Part shown: positions 34,801-48,765 of the stretch, piece by piece
How the letters are laid out: each line of letters starts with the position of its first letter
How positions within the stretch are numbered: the stretch's first letter is position 1
DNA from: Morella rubra
Lineage: Eukaryota; Streptophyta; Magnoliopsida; Fagales; Myricaceae
Assembly: GCA_003952965.2 (NCBI GenBank)
Contig: CM025850.1
Location: 18,476,376-18,540,375, forward strand
Direction of reading: 5' to 3'
Length of the DNA stretch: 64,000 nt
Made by a program: the position numbers and the translations under genes
The notes under the pieces: model-generated
What the model saw: the letters and a program-made list of their open reading frames with translations, nothing else
What the model was told of the DNA's origin: nothing
The model's database searches: none

Positions 34801-36048
34801 GAACTCCACAAACCGAGGAACCACCCCTGCTTTGATTACCTCATCAATCGGAGGGCTGCGCTCTACATAACAACACACGGACACCAATCAATAGTCAAAT
34901 AGAATCCAGGGATATCCCTTAGAAAAAATATGGAAGTTACAACATCAATACCTATTGATAGTAGCTTTCTAAACTGTGTAGTTGCTTCCAATTGTGAAGC
35001 GGGATCATCAGACCATACTCCTTGTACCATCACAGGAATACTTTCCAGCTGTCAACGGACAGTGAAACACCAAAAGATAAAATAAAATGTAAGGCGCCAA
35101 TTATTAGATCAAATAGCACCAGTGAAACATTATTAGTTTCTGAGTAGATCCCGGGAACTGACACTACACCTCACTGTCCACAAACATGATTCTAATAATG
35201 AATATGTAATGGAGATTCATACAATTGAAGAACAGGATCTAGGCTGTTTTTTTTTCTTAGATCCAACACATTAAAATACATAAGATTCAAAACTTATTAT
35301 CTTCTTTCCGCATTTTCTCAATAACCAACAAAGGTTTCAGATAATTCCAACACACAAGGTTGCAATAAAAGACTACAGTCCATTCTGTTGTATCATTTGC
35401 CGTAGACTTGAAATTCAATTTCTACACTCGTTACAAGCAGCTAAAAAATTGAATGCAAATGTTTCATCTAGCACGTCGCAGCAAAAAACAAAGAAAACAA
35501 CAAACTAATACTAAACCAAGTTTTAATTTTTCGCCTATCCGAAACGCCCACAATCCCAAGACCCAACGGATTCGAAATTCTAATACCTTACCTTCTCCCA
35601 ATCAACCAAACAAACACAAACCAAATTCCCCACAAGTTACAAAAAGGGAGAACAATAATCAAATACCCAATATCACAAAGTTCTACTACAAATTTCACAG
35701 AAAACAAATTTTCATAACAAAAATAAATAAAAGAATCCCGCGAAAATGTTAATCATTACCCAAAATCAAGATTCAGATAAGAATCTACAAATAAAAAAGA
35801 AAGAAGAGTATTACCCGCTTTTCCAAAGCGGCAGCGTTTTGGGATGCATCCGCAAGTTGCTGCAAGGGTTGTGAGCTAAGGCCGACGAGACCCTCTCTCC
35901 GCTTCTTCAAGAGGTTGTCCTCGCGCTTATTCTTCCTGATCTCCACCAGATTGTCCTCCCTCCTCCTCCGAGCCTCGTCCGCGTCCACCCCAGTCTTGTA
36001 TGCCTTCTTCCGCACCTCCGTGCGCGTGTTGCTCGGCCTCAGAGACAT
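31813..36048 (-). CDS. IMPA: Importin subunit alpha (right copy)
   Basis: Ten exons on the minus strand: 36048-35815, 35048-34952, 34862-34771, 34676-34545, 34315-34130, 33990-33827, 33632-33554, 33133-33005, 32618-32491 and 32191-31813. Translated exon segments agree with the left copy, and all splice sites that I checked are kept. Differences are intronic, for example in intron 7, where the GA/CT microsatellite and the bases before exon 8 differ (CATATCAACATCACTTT against the left sequence). Both copies therefore look equally functional: same IBB domain, same armadillo repeats, same acidic tail. It points to the palindrome centre, convergent with the left copy. Whether both are expressed depends on silencing of the palindrome. 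Confidence 0.94.
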
Positions 36049-36695
36049 TGTGCCTTCGCTCCTGGTGGTCCCTGCGGTCTGTCTCCGCGAGGAATCTCTC
36101 TGCTCTGCAAACGTTCGGAGAAATGGCGCAGAAGGAGAAACAGAGAGATAGGACGACTGGACGAGAGAGATGGCACAAAAGGCGGGTGGGTCGGGTTGGT
36201 TGTCGGATTGATGGAGTATCTTTCGTAACTTTAGGGGAGTTAACTTCTTCGCTCAGGTTGTGTTGTACGTGCGAGCAAAGCGCGGCATGTGACTTGGAAG
36301 TTTCAAATTGAGTGGCACCACCAATTACAAAATAAAAATATATATGTAACTGAATAATTTGTATGGCAAAGCTGCAAGCTCACTTGAACATTTTTAATTT
36401 TGTAGGATTTCCTTTTACATTTACTTGAATAAAAATTTTAAGTGAACTGTAGCCTGAAGGAGGAAATAGATTCTATTTACTTGAATAAAACTTTAAGTGT
36501 TTGATTAATTTTTATATTTTTCTAGGCGACAAACAAATTATACACTAGTCTTGTGGCAGGTATAAGACATAATCTTTAATCAAGTAAGGAGAGAACTACG
36601 ACGGATTTGTGAGCACATGTAAAAGTTCCGAACATGTGTAAGTGTCCTCTCCACACATACCATTTAATTTGCTGGGCAAAGTTTTGGGAGATTAA

Positions 36696-36903
36696 GGTGG
36701 TGTTTGTTTGTGAAATTTTGGGGTATTGGGTTTGGTGAAAAAAAAATATTTTATGAAAGTTGATGAAAAAGTGAAGAGAAAAAGATTTGAATGAATATTA
36801 TAATGATAAAGAATTGTTTGATGGAAAAAAAAATATTATTTTATAATTTTTATAGGTTGTTCGAAATGTTTGATGCCCATTTTTTCCGGAAACAAACACC
36901 CCC
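36696..36903. mobile_element. Tourist-like MITE, right copy
   Basis: Mirror of 23,194-23,403, flanked by TAA at 36,693-36,695 and 36,904-36,906. It is 208 bp; the 2-bp difference lies in homopolymers. Confidence 0.8.
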
Positions 36904-37537
36904 TAAATTTAGGTTTGCCATCTAACAGGTGGTATCCCATGTCAATCCATTCACATCTTGGGAACCTTAATTTTTGTATTTTATTCTCGCTTTATCTAAA
37001 AAATCTCGTTGAATGGATTAAATTGAAGTTTAATAGAATGTCACGCCCTGTGCCAGTACTTACCCAAGCTCTCTTATCGTAATGTAATGGAATGCACACA
37101 AGCGGGAATTATGGCACGAATTAATCTAATAACTGGCTTTAAAAACAAGCTTAGCGGAAACATTGTCTTGAAATGTATAAGTATATTAAGGAAGGAAAAA
37201 TAATAGTTTTCAGGGATTTAACAAACAAGTCACACCGAATTAAATAGAGAAAATAAAATGATTAATTAAGGAGATGTCAAAATTACAATTAAAAAAATTG
37301 AAAGTAGGTTGTGGCGTAAGGAGGGACAGAATAAAAGGAATTACAAATACATATTGATTTTTTTTTATACTGGTAGCACTTTACAAAGAACAAAAACCCT
37401 TTACGAAGATACAAAAGTAACGAGATAAAAAAATACAAAAACAGAAGTTGTCTACAACTTTCTGTCCTACCACATCCATGAAACCGGTTAACAGTAACAG
37501 GACCTAAAACAAAAAAAAAAATGACTACCACTGATGT

Positions 37538-37858
37538 CTAGTCAATCTCTGACTCAGTGTCGGAGGTTAGGTCGATAATCTCATTATCCCTGTTGCCCTC
37601 CACCGGCGGCGCCGGTGGAGGAGGGACAACGTGCAGAAGAGCCGGATCAACATCGACCAAACCGAAATCCTCAACTCGAGGAACTGGAGATGCAGGTGGA
37701 TCCTTGAGGTACCATTGGGGCTTGTACCCCACGAATACCTCAAAAGATTCGGTGACATAAGTCCATAATTTAACCACTACTATGTAGGGATCAACATCCA
37801 AAGTCTGCTCGCTCATAAATGTCAGCATCTGATATGTCCGATGTCCACGGCAGTACAT
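37538..37858 (-). CDS. 106-residue element-encoded frame, unknown
   Basis: The frame starts MYCRGHRTYQMLTFMSEQTL, contains VDPYIVVVKLWTYVTESFEV and a Pro-rich stretch, and ends in an acidic tail (IIDLTSDTESEID). Composition looks protein-like, with a hydrophobic core and acidic end resembling a SUMO-interacting IIDLT motif. I do not recognise the family. The left arm copy is frameshifted. It may be a fragment of a longer element protein or a chance frame. Confidence 0.4.
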   Translation of the reverse strand: MYCRGHRTYQMLTFMSEQTLDVDPYIVVVKLWTYVTESFEVFVGYKPQWYLKDPPASPVPRVEDFGLVDVDPALLHVVPPPPAPPVEGNRDNEIIDLTSDTESEID

Positions 37859-38699
37859 ACAAGAGATTAAACCATAAAAGGGTGAGTCCTATTGACTCAG
37901 TAAAGGGGGAAAAAGAATATGCCATACAAAACAGATAAGCATGAATAATCAAAATAATATGTAAGCATCAATAACACTAAACAGAAAATGATGCAATGCA
38001 AGAATGATGCAATGCAAGAATGATGCAATGTGATTCCCTCAACTGTACTTTCTTTCTTTCTTTCCTCTTCTGTCTGCCGATATGTCCTTTCATCACTCTG
38101 TTTAACCCCAAGAGTCAGGTTGTGCGTCCCTCCTCTCCTCTAGGACTGTCCCGTGCCCGGCACCAGGACCCTATCAAGCGTATATTGTTTCACGCCAGGG
38201 ATACCAACCACTATCCTTTCAGTGGCGGCTTGTACTATCTCACTGTGATCAGTACCGTCACCCTATCATCGGACCACCTCTGGGTATGAGTTTCATTTCC
38301 ATTTTTGTCATTTCGTTATTAGATTTCCCACACCCATGACATGACTCATGACAGGATGATGCAACATGTATCATATGCTTTATTAAAAATCACTTAACTC
38401 AAAATGAGCAATAGATTTCATGGACCAATTGTTATATAAAATGCATATAAAATAAAATAACCTAAATTCACAGTAACTTTTCTTAATCCATAAGTGACCA
38501 GGTCTAAGCTTCCGTAGAAAGGCCTAAGTGTTCATTTCATGATATTCATGCATTAGACTCGGTCAACCTAACACGTACCACATGCTGTTAATAGACAAGT
38601 CCAACAACTTATACAATTAAGTTATTTTTATTATTGCTAAACCCAATAAGGACTGGCTGTATTTAAAAGAAAGAATTTTAAGACTCTTGACTAGTTTCA

Positions 38700-39090
38700 A
38701 AAGAAAATCCTCCCGGGCATTTACATTTAAAAACTTCCCAGGCATCATAAAAAAAGAGGCTTCCCGAGCATGCTTATTAAAACTTCTCGAGTAGATAGCA
38801 AAAAGGCTCCCCAGCTTAATAAAACTTCCCAGCTAGCTTAATAAAACTTCCCGGCAAAAAGGCTCCCCGGGTTGTTTTAAAACTTAGGCTCCTTACGTTT
38901 TATTAACTCTTCTCGGTATTAAAACAAAGGCCTTTTCTGAGCATGCAAAACAAATTTCTTGGTATATAAGAATAACAAGTCCTTCCTAGGCATGTAAAAA
39001 CAAGGCCTTCAAAAATATCTCCCCCGGCCATGCAACACAAAGGCTTTCAAAAACATCTTCCCCGACCATGCAAAAACAAAGGTTTTCCTT
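38700..39090. repeat. Degenerate tandem array, right copy
   Basis: Mirror of 21,040-21,440 with rearranged units, for example extra CTTCCC(A/C)GC-AAAAAGGCTC blocks around 38,800-38,880. Confidence 0.75.
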
Positions 39091-39924
39091 GAGCATCTAT
39101 AAAAGAGTTTTCTAAATCCACTAAGGACTGGCGTTCAAGGATCCTAGGGCCGGCTAGGTCAGTATATTCAACTTATGTATTTCTTTTTCCACTTTCCTCA
39201 TTATTGCTCCTACATGCATATGACTATTCCCAAAAGAAAAAGCAAAACTCCCCGGGCTCATCAGTCTATATAAGTCGTGACCCTTAAAAGCATTTCTCCC
39301 CTTACTACTAATCCCCCGTAATGTAACTTGGCTCACCCTTACCTCAGTTGAGTTTATACCGCCTTTCCTTGAATAAAAACACCTAAAAACAGTAAGACAC
39401 TACATTAGAAAAAGAAAATATAAAAGCTAATGGGAAGGAAAAGGTGCAGACCGAGACTACCTCGGTCTCTTTTCCCCTTAGGTTTCTCCTTCCTCTTTTC
39501 CTTCAGCTGGTCTCTCTCACGTCACTCTCCCTTCCTTTCTCTCTATCAGTTTGGTGAAAGTTCTCGGTTTCTTTATGCTCGAGTACCAGGTCCACTCCAC
39601 GTCTCTTTCTTTTATTCGTCTAGTTGAAACTTAAGCAGAAAACAATGAATTCATGGTGAACTCCCCCCTGACCAGTCTATAGTTATAGACCCAATCATTA
39701 GAGAGAGATAACGAGATTGTACACGTTTGCTGCCACTAGAATATTCATATCGTACATCTATTTTGCAAGCAACACGTCAAAAAGAAAGAGCCAATAGCCA
39801 AATTTCATCTAGGCGGTCAAATAAGAAGGAGGAAAGTAAAACGTAAAATGGGATAAGAGTGCATTTAATGCACAGTATAAGGTTAGGACACGTAAAAAGT
39901 AGCATGCAAAAGGAAGCTCAAACG

Positions 39925-40115
39925 TAGAATTTGGGCAGCTCAAACAGCCGGGGTCCAGGGCTTAAACAAGACTGCGGGGTCTCAACTGCTCTCAACTACT
40001 GGGGTCGAGAGCTCAAACTGCTCGGGTCGAGAGGGGTCGAGAACTAAACTGCTCGGGGTCAGAGCTGCTCGGGGTCACTCAAATTGCTCGGGGTCGAGAA
40101 CTACTCGGGGTCGAG
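39925..40115. repeat. Tandem array, CTCGGGGTCGAGA-type units, right copy
   Basis: Mirror of 20,034-20,216 with different unit number and several truncated units. Confidence 0.8.
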
Positions 40116-40280
40116 ACTCTCTTCTGCAATCAACCCGGGCGTGCAGCACTCAGACCTGTCTTACTAGGATTTTACAGGCTTGCCCCGATCATCCCAATTA
40201 CCTTCTTAAATGTAAACACAAATAAAAATTTTCATATGAGCACTATATACTATAGCTCTATACAAGGAAGGGGCGTTACA

Positions 40281-42180
40281 TCAATGATATAAAAACAAAT
40301 ATAATCACATATGTGTAAATAGAGGAGAATTAAAGATGTACGAAGAATAATTGAAGTAAGAAAATTCCACAACGTACTATTTATATTATCTCACATATAT
40401 ACCAAATAGGTGCAAAAGAGTTGGGTGTTACATAGAATAAAATCAATTTTAAAAAAAATTTTGGAAAAAAATGTACAATGTATCTATGTTTGTACTTATT
40501 TGAAGTTGTAATCATGCATGACTTGTGCAGCTTAAAAATCAACAGCTCAAGCCCTACCATAACTCGGTTAATCACAATGGAGGCTAGAAAAATAAAATTT
40601 TATGTCAAATTTAAAATCAGTGGGCGTCCCATCAATAAAAAGATTTAAGTTAATTAATAATCAGTAAGTATGCAACATGACACTCTGTAGAGTAATAATT
40701 TTTCCGTTGTTTGACATTTTCTAATGCACGAACAAGCAGCAACATAATTTCCTGATATGAATTATACAATCCAATTAAATTATCTACTGTTTCATTCCCT
40801 TAGATCTCTTTTTTTTTCTTCTTCTTCTAGCATATTATTGGTATATTAATGATTATTTTTAATTTATTATTGTGGCTAGCATTATTTTTTTTTCTCTTGG
40901 TACTGTGGCTAGCATTCACTTAGATGGTTGACTGGCTGAGAATCGACTAGTTCAGCTCGGCAACCTGGGCCTCCAATTTAACGATTGGGTTGGGCCCATA
41001 TCAGTATGCGTCCGAATTTGTAGCGAAGGATGTCACACGGCCAGCATAAAGAAGGAAACTGGCGACGAAAGCGACGACGTTTTCTTCATTTCTCGATAAT
41101 GCAAAAACGAAGGATACTATTTAATACTTATATTTAATTTACAATTTATAATTTATATTTAATTTATTATATAATTATCATTTTTATTTATTATTATACG
41201 TTGTTTGCTACATGATCAATTCAGTTAAAAATTTAGATGAAAATGCGAGTGATTTGTCAATTTCTAGTATGGCCTGATTTTTTTTTTTTAATCAAAAAAA
41301 AGAAAAAACAAAACTTTTGTTCCCTCATTTTGGGTCTCTGTCTTGTCTCTCAATTCGAGAAACTAATCAATCATGCCTTGCTTAAAAAAAAAAAAAGAAA
41401 AAGAAAAAGAAAATCAATCATGCCTCTGCTTTCGGCTGCCTCATTGGCACAGCCACGCTGTAGTTGCCACCAGGCTGCACTACCGTCCAGAACAACAGTT
41501 TTAAAATTAACATTAAATTCTTTAAAAAATGAATAAAAAAGCAATAGGTCACAAAAACCAATTGGGTCAATGTTTCATTTTTGGACTCGCTGCTACTCTT
41601 ACCAAAGTTTTGATTTCAAATTTTGTAGACCAACCCTATGTGGAATACAATACTCTCTCTATATATAATAATATTCATCAATATCGAAAAAAAATTATAT
41701 ATTTTAAAAAAGATTTTCAATAATGGATCTGTACTTTCTCTAAGAACAAAATATTTGGACCCAAAATTAAATCAAGAAAATTATAAAACATGTCATATAA
41801 TATTTGTGCATGATGCGATTGACCTGTAAAGTTTTGTGATGACTTGATGATGCATCTAGCCCAGATGTCATCTTCCCACCGATTTGTGTTCTCTTAAAAT
41901 TTTTGTTTCTTCTGAACAAAATTTCAATTCTATCTTGATCCAAAAATTTCCCTCCAACTTAAATTTCAAATATTGCACATTTGTCTTGCATGCCGCACAA
42001 CCTTTCCAATGTTTACCAGAAACGTTTACAGGGAATACGATCTCCAATGTTCTACCACAATCAAAAGCATAAGATTTCAATCGCAGCCGTCCATATGCTT
42101 CTTACTGTCACCGTTTAATATTTAGGTACTGCTTATGGGCCCCACTGGCACGAAGCATCTTTTCATTCCCTCCTCAGCGA
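40281..42180. other. AT-rich intergenic DNA, right arm
   Basis: Mirror of 18,031-19,884 with no gene recognised. Low-complexity AAAAAG-type tracts near 41,290-41,310 and 41,385-41,412 differ in detail from the left arm. Confidence 0.45.
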
Positions 42181-42184
42181 AGGC

Positions 42185-42194
42185 TTTATATAAA
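42185..42194 (+). promoter_or_regulatory. TATA box of small membrane-protein gene (right)
   Basis: TTTATATAAA, 85 bp upstream of the start codon at 42,279; mirror of 17,971-17,980. Confidence 0.6.
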
Positions 42195-42278
42195 CCTCCT
42201 ACCTTTTACGACATACCAGACCATACCGCGGAAAAAGGAAGAAATATCGGGAGTGAGAGAGAGAGAGAGAGAGGGGGG

Positions 42279-42554
42279 ATGTCGTGGGCAACGTCAGCAT
42301 TTGGGTGGCTAGACTTGGAAAGCGTCCTCTCGGTAGGGCGGTCGTCGGTTTCGAGGTTGCCGGGATTCGTCTCGTCGTACTTTATGCCGAGATGGTCCCC
42401 GCGTGGTTTGTTCATGACGAGGTGGTCTTGGCCGGACCTGCGCGTGTCGTGGATCGTGGACGACGTCCTCTGGGCGATGATCATGGCGTGCGAGTCCGTC
42501 GCCTTGGTCTCCATGCTCTGCTTCTTCTTCGTCTTCTGCGGATGTACCGTCTGA
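42279..42554 (+). CDS. Small plant membrane protein, unknown function (right copy)
   Basis: Same 91-residue protein as the left copy, starting MSWATSAFGWLDLESVL with the hydrophobic Cys-Gly-Cys-Thr end. The upstream GA microsatellite (42,255-42,273) is longer and joins the frame to an upstream ATG at 42,135. That extension runs through the leader and TATA region and is not credible as protein, which supports the MSW start. It points outward, toward the CACTA element. Confidence 0.65.
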   Translation: MSWATSAFGWLDLESVLSVGRSSVSRLPGFVSSYFMPRWSPRGLFMTRWSWPDLRVSWIVDDVLWAMIMACESVALVSMLCFFFVFCGCTV

Positions 42555-42659
42555 AAACCGCCACGGACTTCACTGGAAAGTCCCTCGAAGCTGGAATCTC
42601 ACGTGGCGGCGGAGTTGTCGGAATAGTTGTGAGTAGCATAGTTTTAGAGGAGAGGTAGA

Positions 42660-45600
42660 TGAGCACGTGACGGTGGAGCAGGCACGTGGATCATCTGAGA
42701 TTTTTGTTTTCTTCGCTTTCCTTTTTTTTTAATTTAAATTTTAAATTTTTTTTTTTTTTTAGTGTTCTTTCCAGTCTATCGCGTTATGAAGAAGGATGAC
42801 GCCACGTCGGTGGGTAAACGAGAGGGTTATGTTCGTCCTTCAGGGCGAGAAATGATGCGTGTCTGAAGCGTCTTATGGGAATTCGACTCAGTCTATAAAG
42901 GATATTTCTTTGGCCCATGTTTTATCTGAAATATTTTTTCTTTATTTTTTACTTTTTAAATGTTATATGTTCGTATTTTGAGTGGCAGTACTTCTGCTTA
43001 GCTATTTCTCCAGTCGATTTTTTTTTTCTTCCCTTTGGTACGTGAAATGGTAATTTAAGCTTCAAACTCGTGGTAATTTTTAATGCGGTTAGGTAAAATT
43101 ACTTGTTAAGACATTTTTATAATTATTATTTATAATTTATAATTGGAATTAAAAGAAAAAAAAAACATCTTTTTTGTTTTTTCAGTTCTTTTTCTCCTCT
43201 CCCTTCAAGGACATGGCAACCATAATTGTATTGAGAAGGTTGGGTTTTCCTTCCGTTTTGTTTTATCCACTGAAAATTGTCCAATTGCAATTATTAAAAC
43301 CACTAAAAAGATTTTATCGTAATCTTTTGGAATTTTGGGGCCTAATGAAAATTTCATGTAACTTTTGAGGACCAAAATAGTTGTTTATTCAGTACTTGAC
43401 TGTGAATACGACATAAGAATGGAGCATAAAAGCAATTTGCCCACTTGCTTTTGGTGAGGTGGACAGCGGCGTGTACTTTAAACCCACGGTTTACCTCTAA
43501 TTATTTTGCGTCATCATATTAATAAATAAATGAGTTTTACGTAAAATTTTAAATATTCAAAATTTTAGTCATAATAAATAATTACATAAAATTTTTATCT
43601 TTTCACTAATTTTAACACAAATAAATATAAAAATTCATTTAAATTATTTTTCTCTTTTTATTTTTTCATCAATTTTAACATTCTAAAATTTTAATAAAAC
43701 AAACATCATAAAATCTCTAATTTTGTCAATCAAGACGACAATTCTTTGTCAGGATAAATTTGAATGTTCGAGATTTATTACTTATGAAAAAGAAAAAGAA
43801 TGTTCGAGATTTATCGTTGGCCAATTAGATTACTCGATTACTCAAGTCCAATTTTAATCAGAATTTAAAACTGCGCTGCTATTTGTTGTCCACGTCACTT
43901 TAAATTGGGCCATGACTTTTAAATTTGAGCCCATCAAAATACGATCACCCAATCCATTGGACCGACAATTTAAATTGGGCCCGTCAAGATTGGCGTTAGA
44001 ACATTCTTGTTCTTGGAACAAAAGTGCCATTACAAGCTTTTCCATTTCCAGACCAACATTTAAAGGACGGGGGGAAAAAGCAATGCGTCAGTTTTTTAGC
44101 CTACAAAGTCAAGGCCCAATAATCATCCGTGTAAGAGGCCAGCCATTTTATTAAATCTGGCGCAAAGGCCACAGTGCATCTGAATCCTCCCTAATTGTTG
44201 TAGGAATTAGATTAGTCTAGTTCAAGATAGAAAGACAATTAAATGTGAGCTTATCATCAGGGGTGTTGATTTAGTAGTGCACGAGTTGTGTCTATGATCC
44301 AAAGTTTGCTCTCAATGATGGTACGAATAACAGTAATCCAAATTTTGATAATTTCCGTGTCATGTGAAATTCTTAGATTTAAGTGAATATAGAGTCCACA
44401 CATATTATGCCTATTTTTGTTCAAAATTGAATCATATAATTCAGCTAACTAATTGGAGATGAGCAAATGATAAAAAGGTGCCCAATACCCCCAAAAAGGG
44501 GTTGCTATCTAGTCTTGCTTCTTATAAGGGCTTCCTTAGAAATTAAAGCCGCTATTTTTGTTAGCAACAAGTTGTACGGAAGGAAGCTTTCGAAGACGTT
44601 GGTCGTTGGTTGAGAGTTTGAAATGGATGGCAAATTCCGTATTCACGATAGCCTCTCGACGAGAGAGTTGTCGGTCCTCTTGTTTTTTTGTTTTTCGTCA
44701 TTTTCTCGTAACGTGATTGATTGGGGGTCTTGAATGATGAATTAATGAGTTTGGGGGTGGATGCAGTCCCGCCGTGAACATGATGGCACACAGGTGGTCC
44801 AACATTCCATTCACAAAAAAAAAAAAAAGGAGGTAATAAGTGTGACTTCTGAAACGCTCACAAATATAGTTGATGCTCGTTAAAGAGATGGATATTAGGC
44901 ATAAACTCTTGAGTTTTGTCTTCCTTTGATATACATTTTACAACGCAGTTATAATATCGTCTCCACAGATCCCAGATCTCACCTTTTAAAAAGAAGCGTT
45001 CTATCACACTCTCATCGTTAAAACCTCCAAGAGAACCTCTTTTTTTTTTTTTTTTTTAAACAGTGACAGTGGAGGCCTTACGTAGTACGGTAGTAAATTA
45101 AGTTATCTCTTTAAGTTATTAAAGTGGATGACACACCGAAATTTGAAATTCAAATTAATTCTGAGAATGTTTTACTGAGAGTTTTCTCTTGAGTTATGGC
45201 TTATTGAAAAGTTTTATAAGTTTAGTTTTTAACGCTTCAAACGAAATGCGATTTATAATTTCTTAGAGGATGTTATAATAAAATTACGCAAAGGAAATCA
45301 TTTTGGCAACTTGTTACCACGTGTTGAGAATTTTGGACAATATTCTATTTTTAGTCGTCTCTTTAACTTTTCAACGTGTGATTTCATTTCTATAAGAGTT
45401 TTTAATGTTTTTTAAGTGTGAATTAATATTTTGCTAGATAAGATTCTCAATTACCTAAGCTTGAGAGTTGTTCCAAGCTACATGTTCAGTAATGAAAATT
45501 TCAAATTATTGAGTGTTTTTATGAATTGAACCTAAAGCTTTTTTGAAGAAGGATTTTTTTTTTCCCTCAAAACTCTTATAATTCGGTTGCGAGTTCTTAC

Positions 45601-48017
45601 ACTATATCTAGTATTAGATTATATTAAGTACTACTAATTAAATAACGAACGTTGCACGGGAGGTGAGCATGCATCTTCTCCTCCCCAAACTTCTGGATCA
45701 GGACCCTGCATGTTACCTTGACAAATCACAAATGTAATAAAACTCTTTTGCTCATGCCCCTCGTGGCTGGTCCGGAGCCAAGAATATATGGCAGTCGGTC
45801 GTCGGTGCAGTTATTTTCAGTTTTTAGCCAAGGCTGGATATCACGTCAGTAAGCACCTCTCTCTTAAAGAAATGCATGGACCGCATTTATTATTTGTTTT
45901 TTGTAAGCGGGCCATATTCATTAACGACGTAGAAATGTGTCGCGTCGAATTTTTTAATGTTCATATATATATATATCTGAGATCTCTTTTTCACAAGACC
46001 AATTGTACTTGAAATGACGCACAAGGAAAAACAATCACCGAAAGCAACAAAAAACAAAAAAACAAAATGTTGATGTATCATGTCCTTCCATTTGTGTTGT
46101 CTATCCCGATAAGATAAAAGATATAATGTTGATGTATCATGTCCCTCTATTTATTGTGAGATATTATTTTTAAATTCATACATATAATATTTAATTAAAA
46201 TTAAAATAAAATACAAAGTTAAATATGAAACTTAGAATTACTTTAACTCTGGTAGTACGTAAGTTTACTGTTTATTCTAAAAATGTAAGTTAAAAAAATA
46301 TAATTTATTATTTAAATTATATTATTTAATAATAAATAAAGTAATAATTAGCGTTTTGGTGTCGAACTCTCCAAAGTAAAAGGAAAAAAAAAAAATTGAA
46401 AATCTGAAGTGGTTAGGATTTTTTTTTTTTATGTTTAGGAAAATTAAGACAAAAAAAAAATTAGAGTAACTAGAAAAAAATTGTTGGCTTAAGATACATC
46501 CAACACTGATCCAGCTTGAGTGCAACGAAAAATGGGAATATTAGGTTATCTCAATATCAATTAAGTTGCGAGTACGCGGATAGTAATGAATCAAACTTGG
46601 ACATTGTAATTGGAATGTTTTACCCAAGTCACATCTTTATAACTGAACCATAAGTCGGACATTTGATAGTTCTTAAATTATAAACAAATATCTTTCTTGT
46701 TGATTTGTTGTTTTAGGAGCGCACATGTTGTATTTTTCTCTTTCTAAATTAGAATATGATCCAATTCTGACATTACATTAAAGAGGGTGTGATATATGAC
46801 TGCGTTTCTGTTTTCAATTTTCAGAGACTATTTATTACCATGAAGGAGTAGTAGTAACATCCTAATTAGATCACTGCATAGAAAAAAAAAAGAAAAAGAA
46901 CCCTCCAAATTAAATTATGGCCGACTCGAGGAACGTGAGAGAAAATTCTAAATGATCATCTTCTCCTAATAAATCATGATCATAATTGGAAAATCTTCAA
47001 TCTAACGGCTATGAAGTTGCTTGAACAAAGTGCTTTGTAGGGTTCAGTAATGGCATTTTCCCACCGATCTATTGGGTGAACTTAAGACTAGACAATTCAA
47101 AAGCACCCAATTAACCCTTTCTTCATAAACACGAAAATGTCATTTCTTTTTAAGCCACTAAACATTTACTTAATTACTCGCTAGCACTATTAGATTTATG
47201 ACATTGTATTTCTTTTAGAGGACTAAGCTTTTCTTTGACCGAAAATAAAGAACAAATGCCAAGTGAATTATTTAATTCATAAGAGGGTTTTATTTTAGCA
47301 AAAATAGTAAGAAAATAAGTGTAGATCTCTACGTCTTATAAAATATTTTGTTATTTTTTATTATAATAATTAAATTCCTCAAATTAGCACTCTATTATAG
47401 CTCGACCAATGAACTATTAATCTGGATATAAACCGTAGCATATCATAATTTTTGCTATATTAAGATCTGACTATTGAAATTATAATATATGGTCTGCTTT
47501 TAAGATCAGATCTTATAACCTATAAGTCGGAATAATTAAATATATCCATTACAAATAGATTGTTTGGTGAACACATTGCAAGAGGAGTATCAAATACTAT
47601 AATATTATATTTTTATTAGAGAAGAAACGAAAGCTAGTTTCCTTTTTATTCGTGGAGGAGGAAAAAATCAATGAGAGAAAGGTGATTTTTTTCCCCTATA
47701 TCTCATAATCCATACAAATATCTTTTATGGGTATAATTTAAAATTCTCGGTTGATAAATTTTAAGGTAGAATATACTGGAGTTAGATTAGAACCCCGGGG
47801 TGAAGAAGAGGGGAGTGGGGTTGGTTTCAAACCTCATGCCAAAGAAAAAGGACAGGTGCTTAATGGTCGTAGTTGATATGTGATTGTCAATTTAATGTTA
47901 CAGAGACGACACATTTGTCATATGGGACATGCAATAATAGAGCTAGAAGGTACAAATCCCACCAAAAATAAATAAATTATTATTTGTATCCTAAGTAATG
48001 ACTGTATATTCTATTAT
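42660..48017. other. AT-rich intergenic DNA, right arm
   Basis: Mirror of 12,157-17,500 with no gene supported. The stretch 43,560-43,690 differs from its partner by many small changes, more than the surrounding DNA. Confidence 0.5.
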
Positions 48018-48765
48018 TCTCACTACAAAAAAATTGACTTTTAGTGACAAAATTTTTTGTTATTAAAAGTCAATATTTCGTCACTAAAAGTATTAGTGAT
48101 GAAATATTTTCGTCACGAGCTCCGTCAGCGAATGAGCATCACGAAATGTATTTCGTGACGAAACCGAATTTCGTCACGAAAAGTTTTTAGTGACGGACAT
48201 TTTTCGTCACTAAATATACTGATCGATCGGTACTTTTCACGATCGGTCGTTGAAAACGAAGTGATTGATCGATTGGAAAGATCGATCGATACGATATCGG
48301 TACGTATTGACGATCGATCGGTTACGTTCTGGTGATTGATCGACACATTTAAACGATCGCACGGTAAGAAATAGACGATCGATCGCTTCAGCAACGACGA
48401 TCGGACGCTTTATATAAGCGATCGATCACTAAAGTATCACGATTGATCGTTATGCCATAGACGATCGATCATTTAATTCAGTGATGTAACATTGATTTAT
48501 GAACCGATCGATCGGTAGTATTGGACGATCGATGGTTGAACAACAACCGATCGATCGCTGAATATGCCGATCGATCAGTGGTGAGAGAATGGTTTTTTTT
48601 TTTTAAAATAATAAATGGAAAATATTATATAACACGTACATTTTATAATAATAATACAATACTCACATTAATAAATATCAATAATAACATATAGTGATCC
48701 ATAATTAAATCGAAAATAATATCGTAATAATACATAATTAAAAAGTTATTACAATATACATGCAT

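Larger units (their letters stand above)
37039..40280 (-). mobile_element. LTR-like repeat, candidate solo LTR (right copy)
   Basis: Mirror of 19,885-23,058 with the same termini, 68 bp longer. It contains an intact 106-residue frame and differently arranged tandem arrays. Divergence from the left copy is much higher here than in the genes on either side. Confidence 0.5.
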
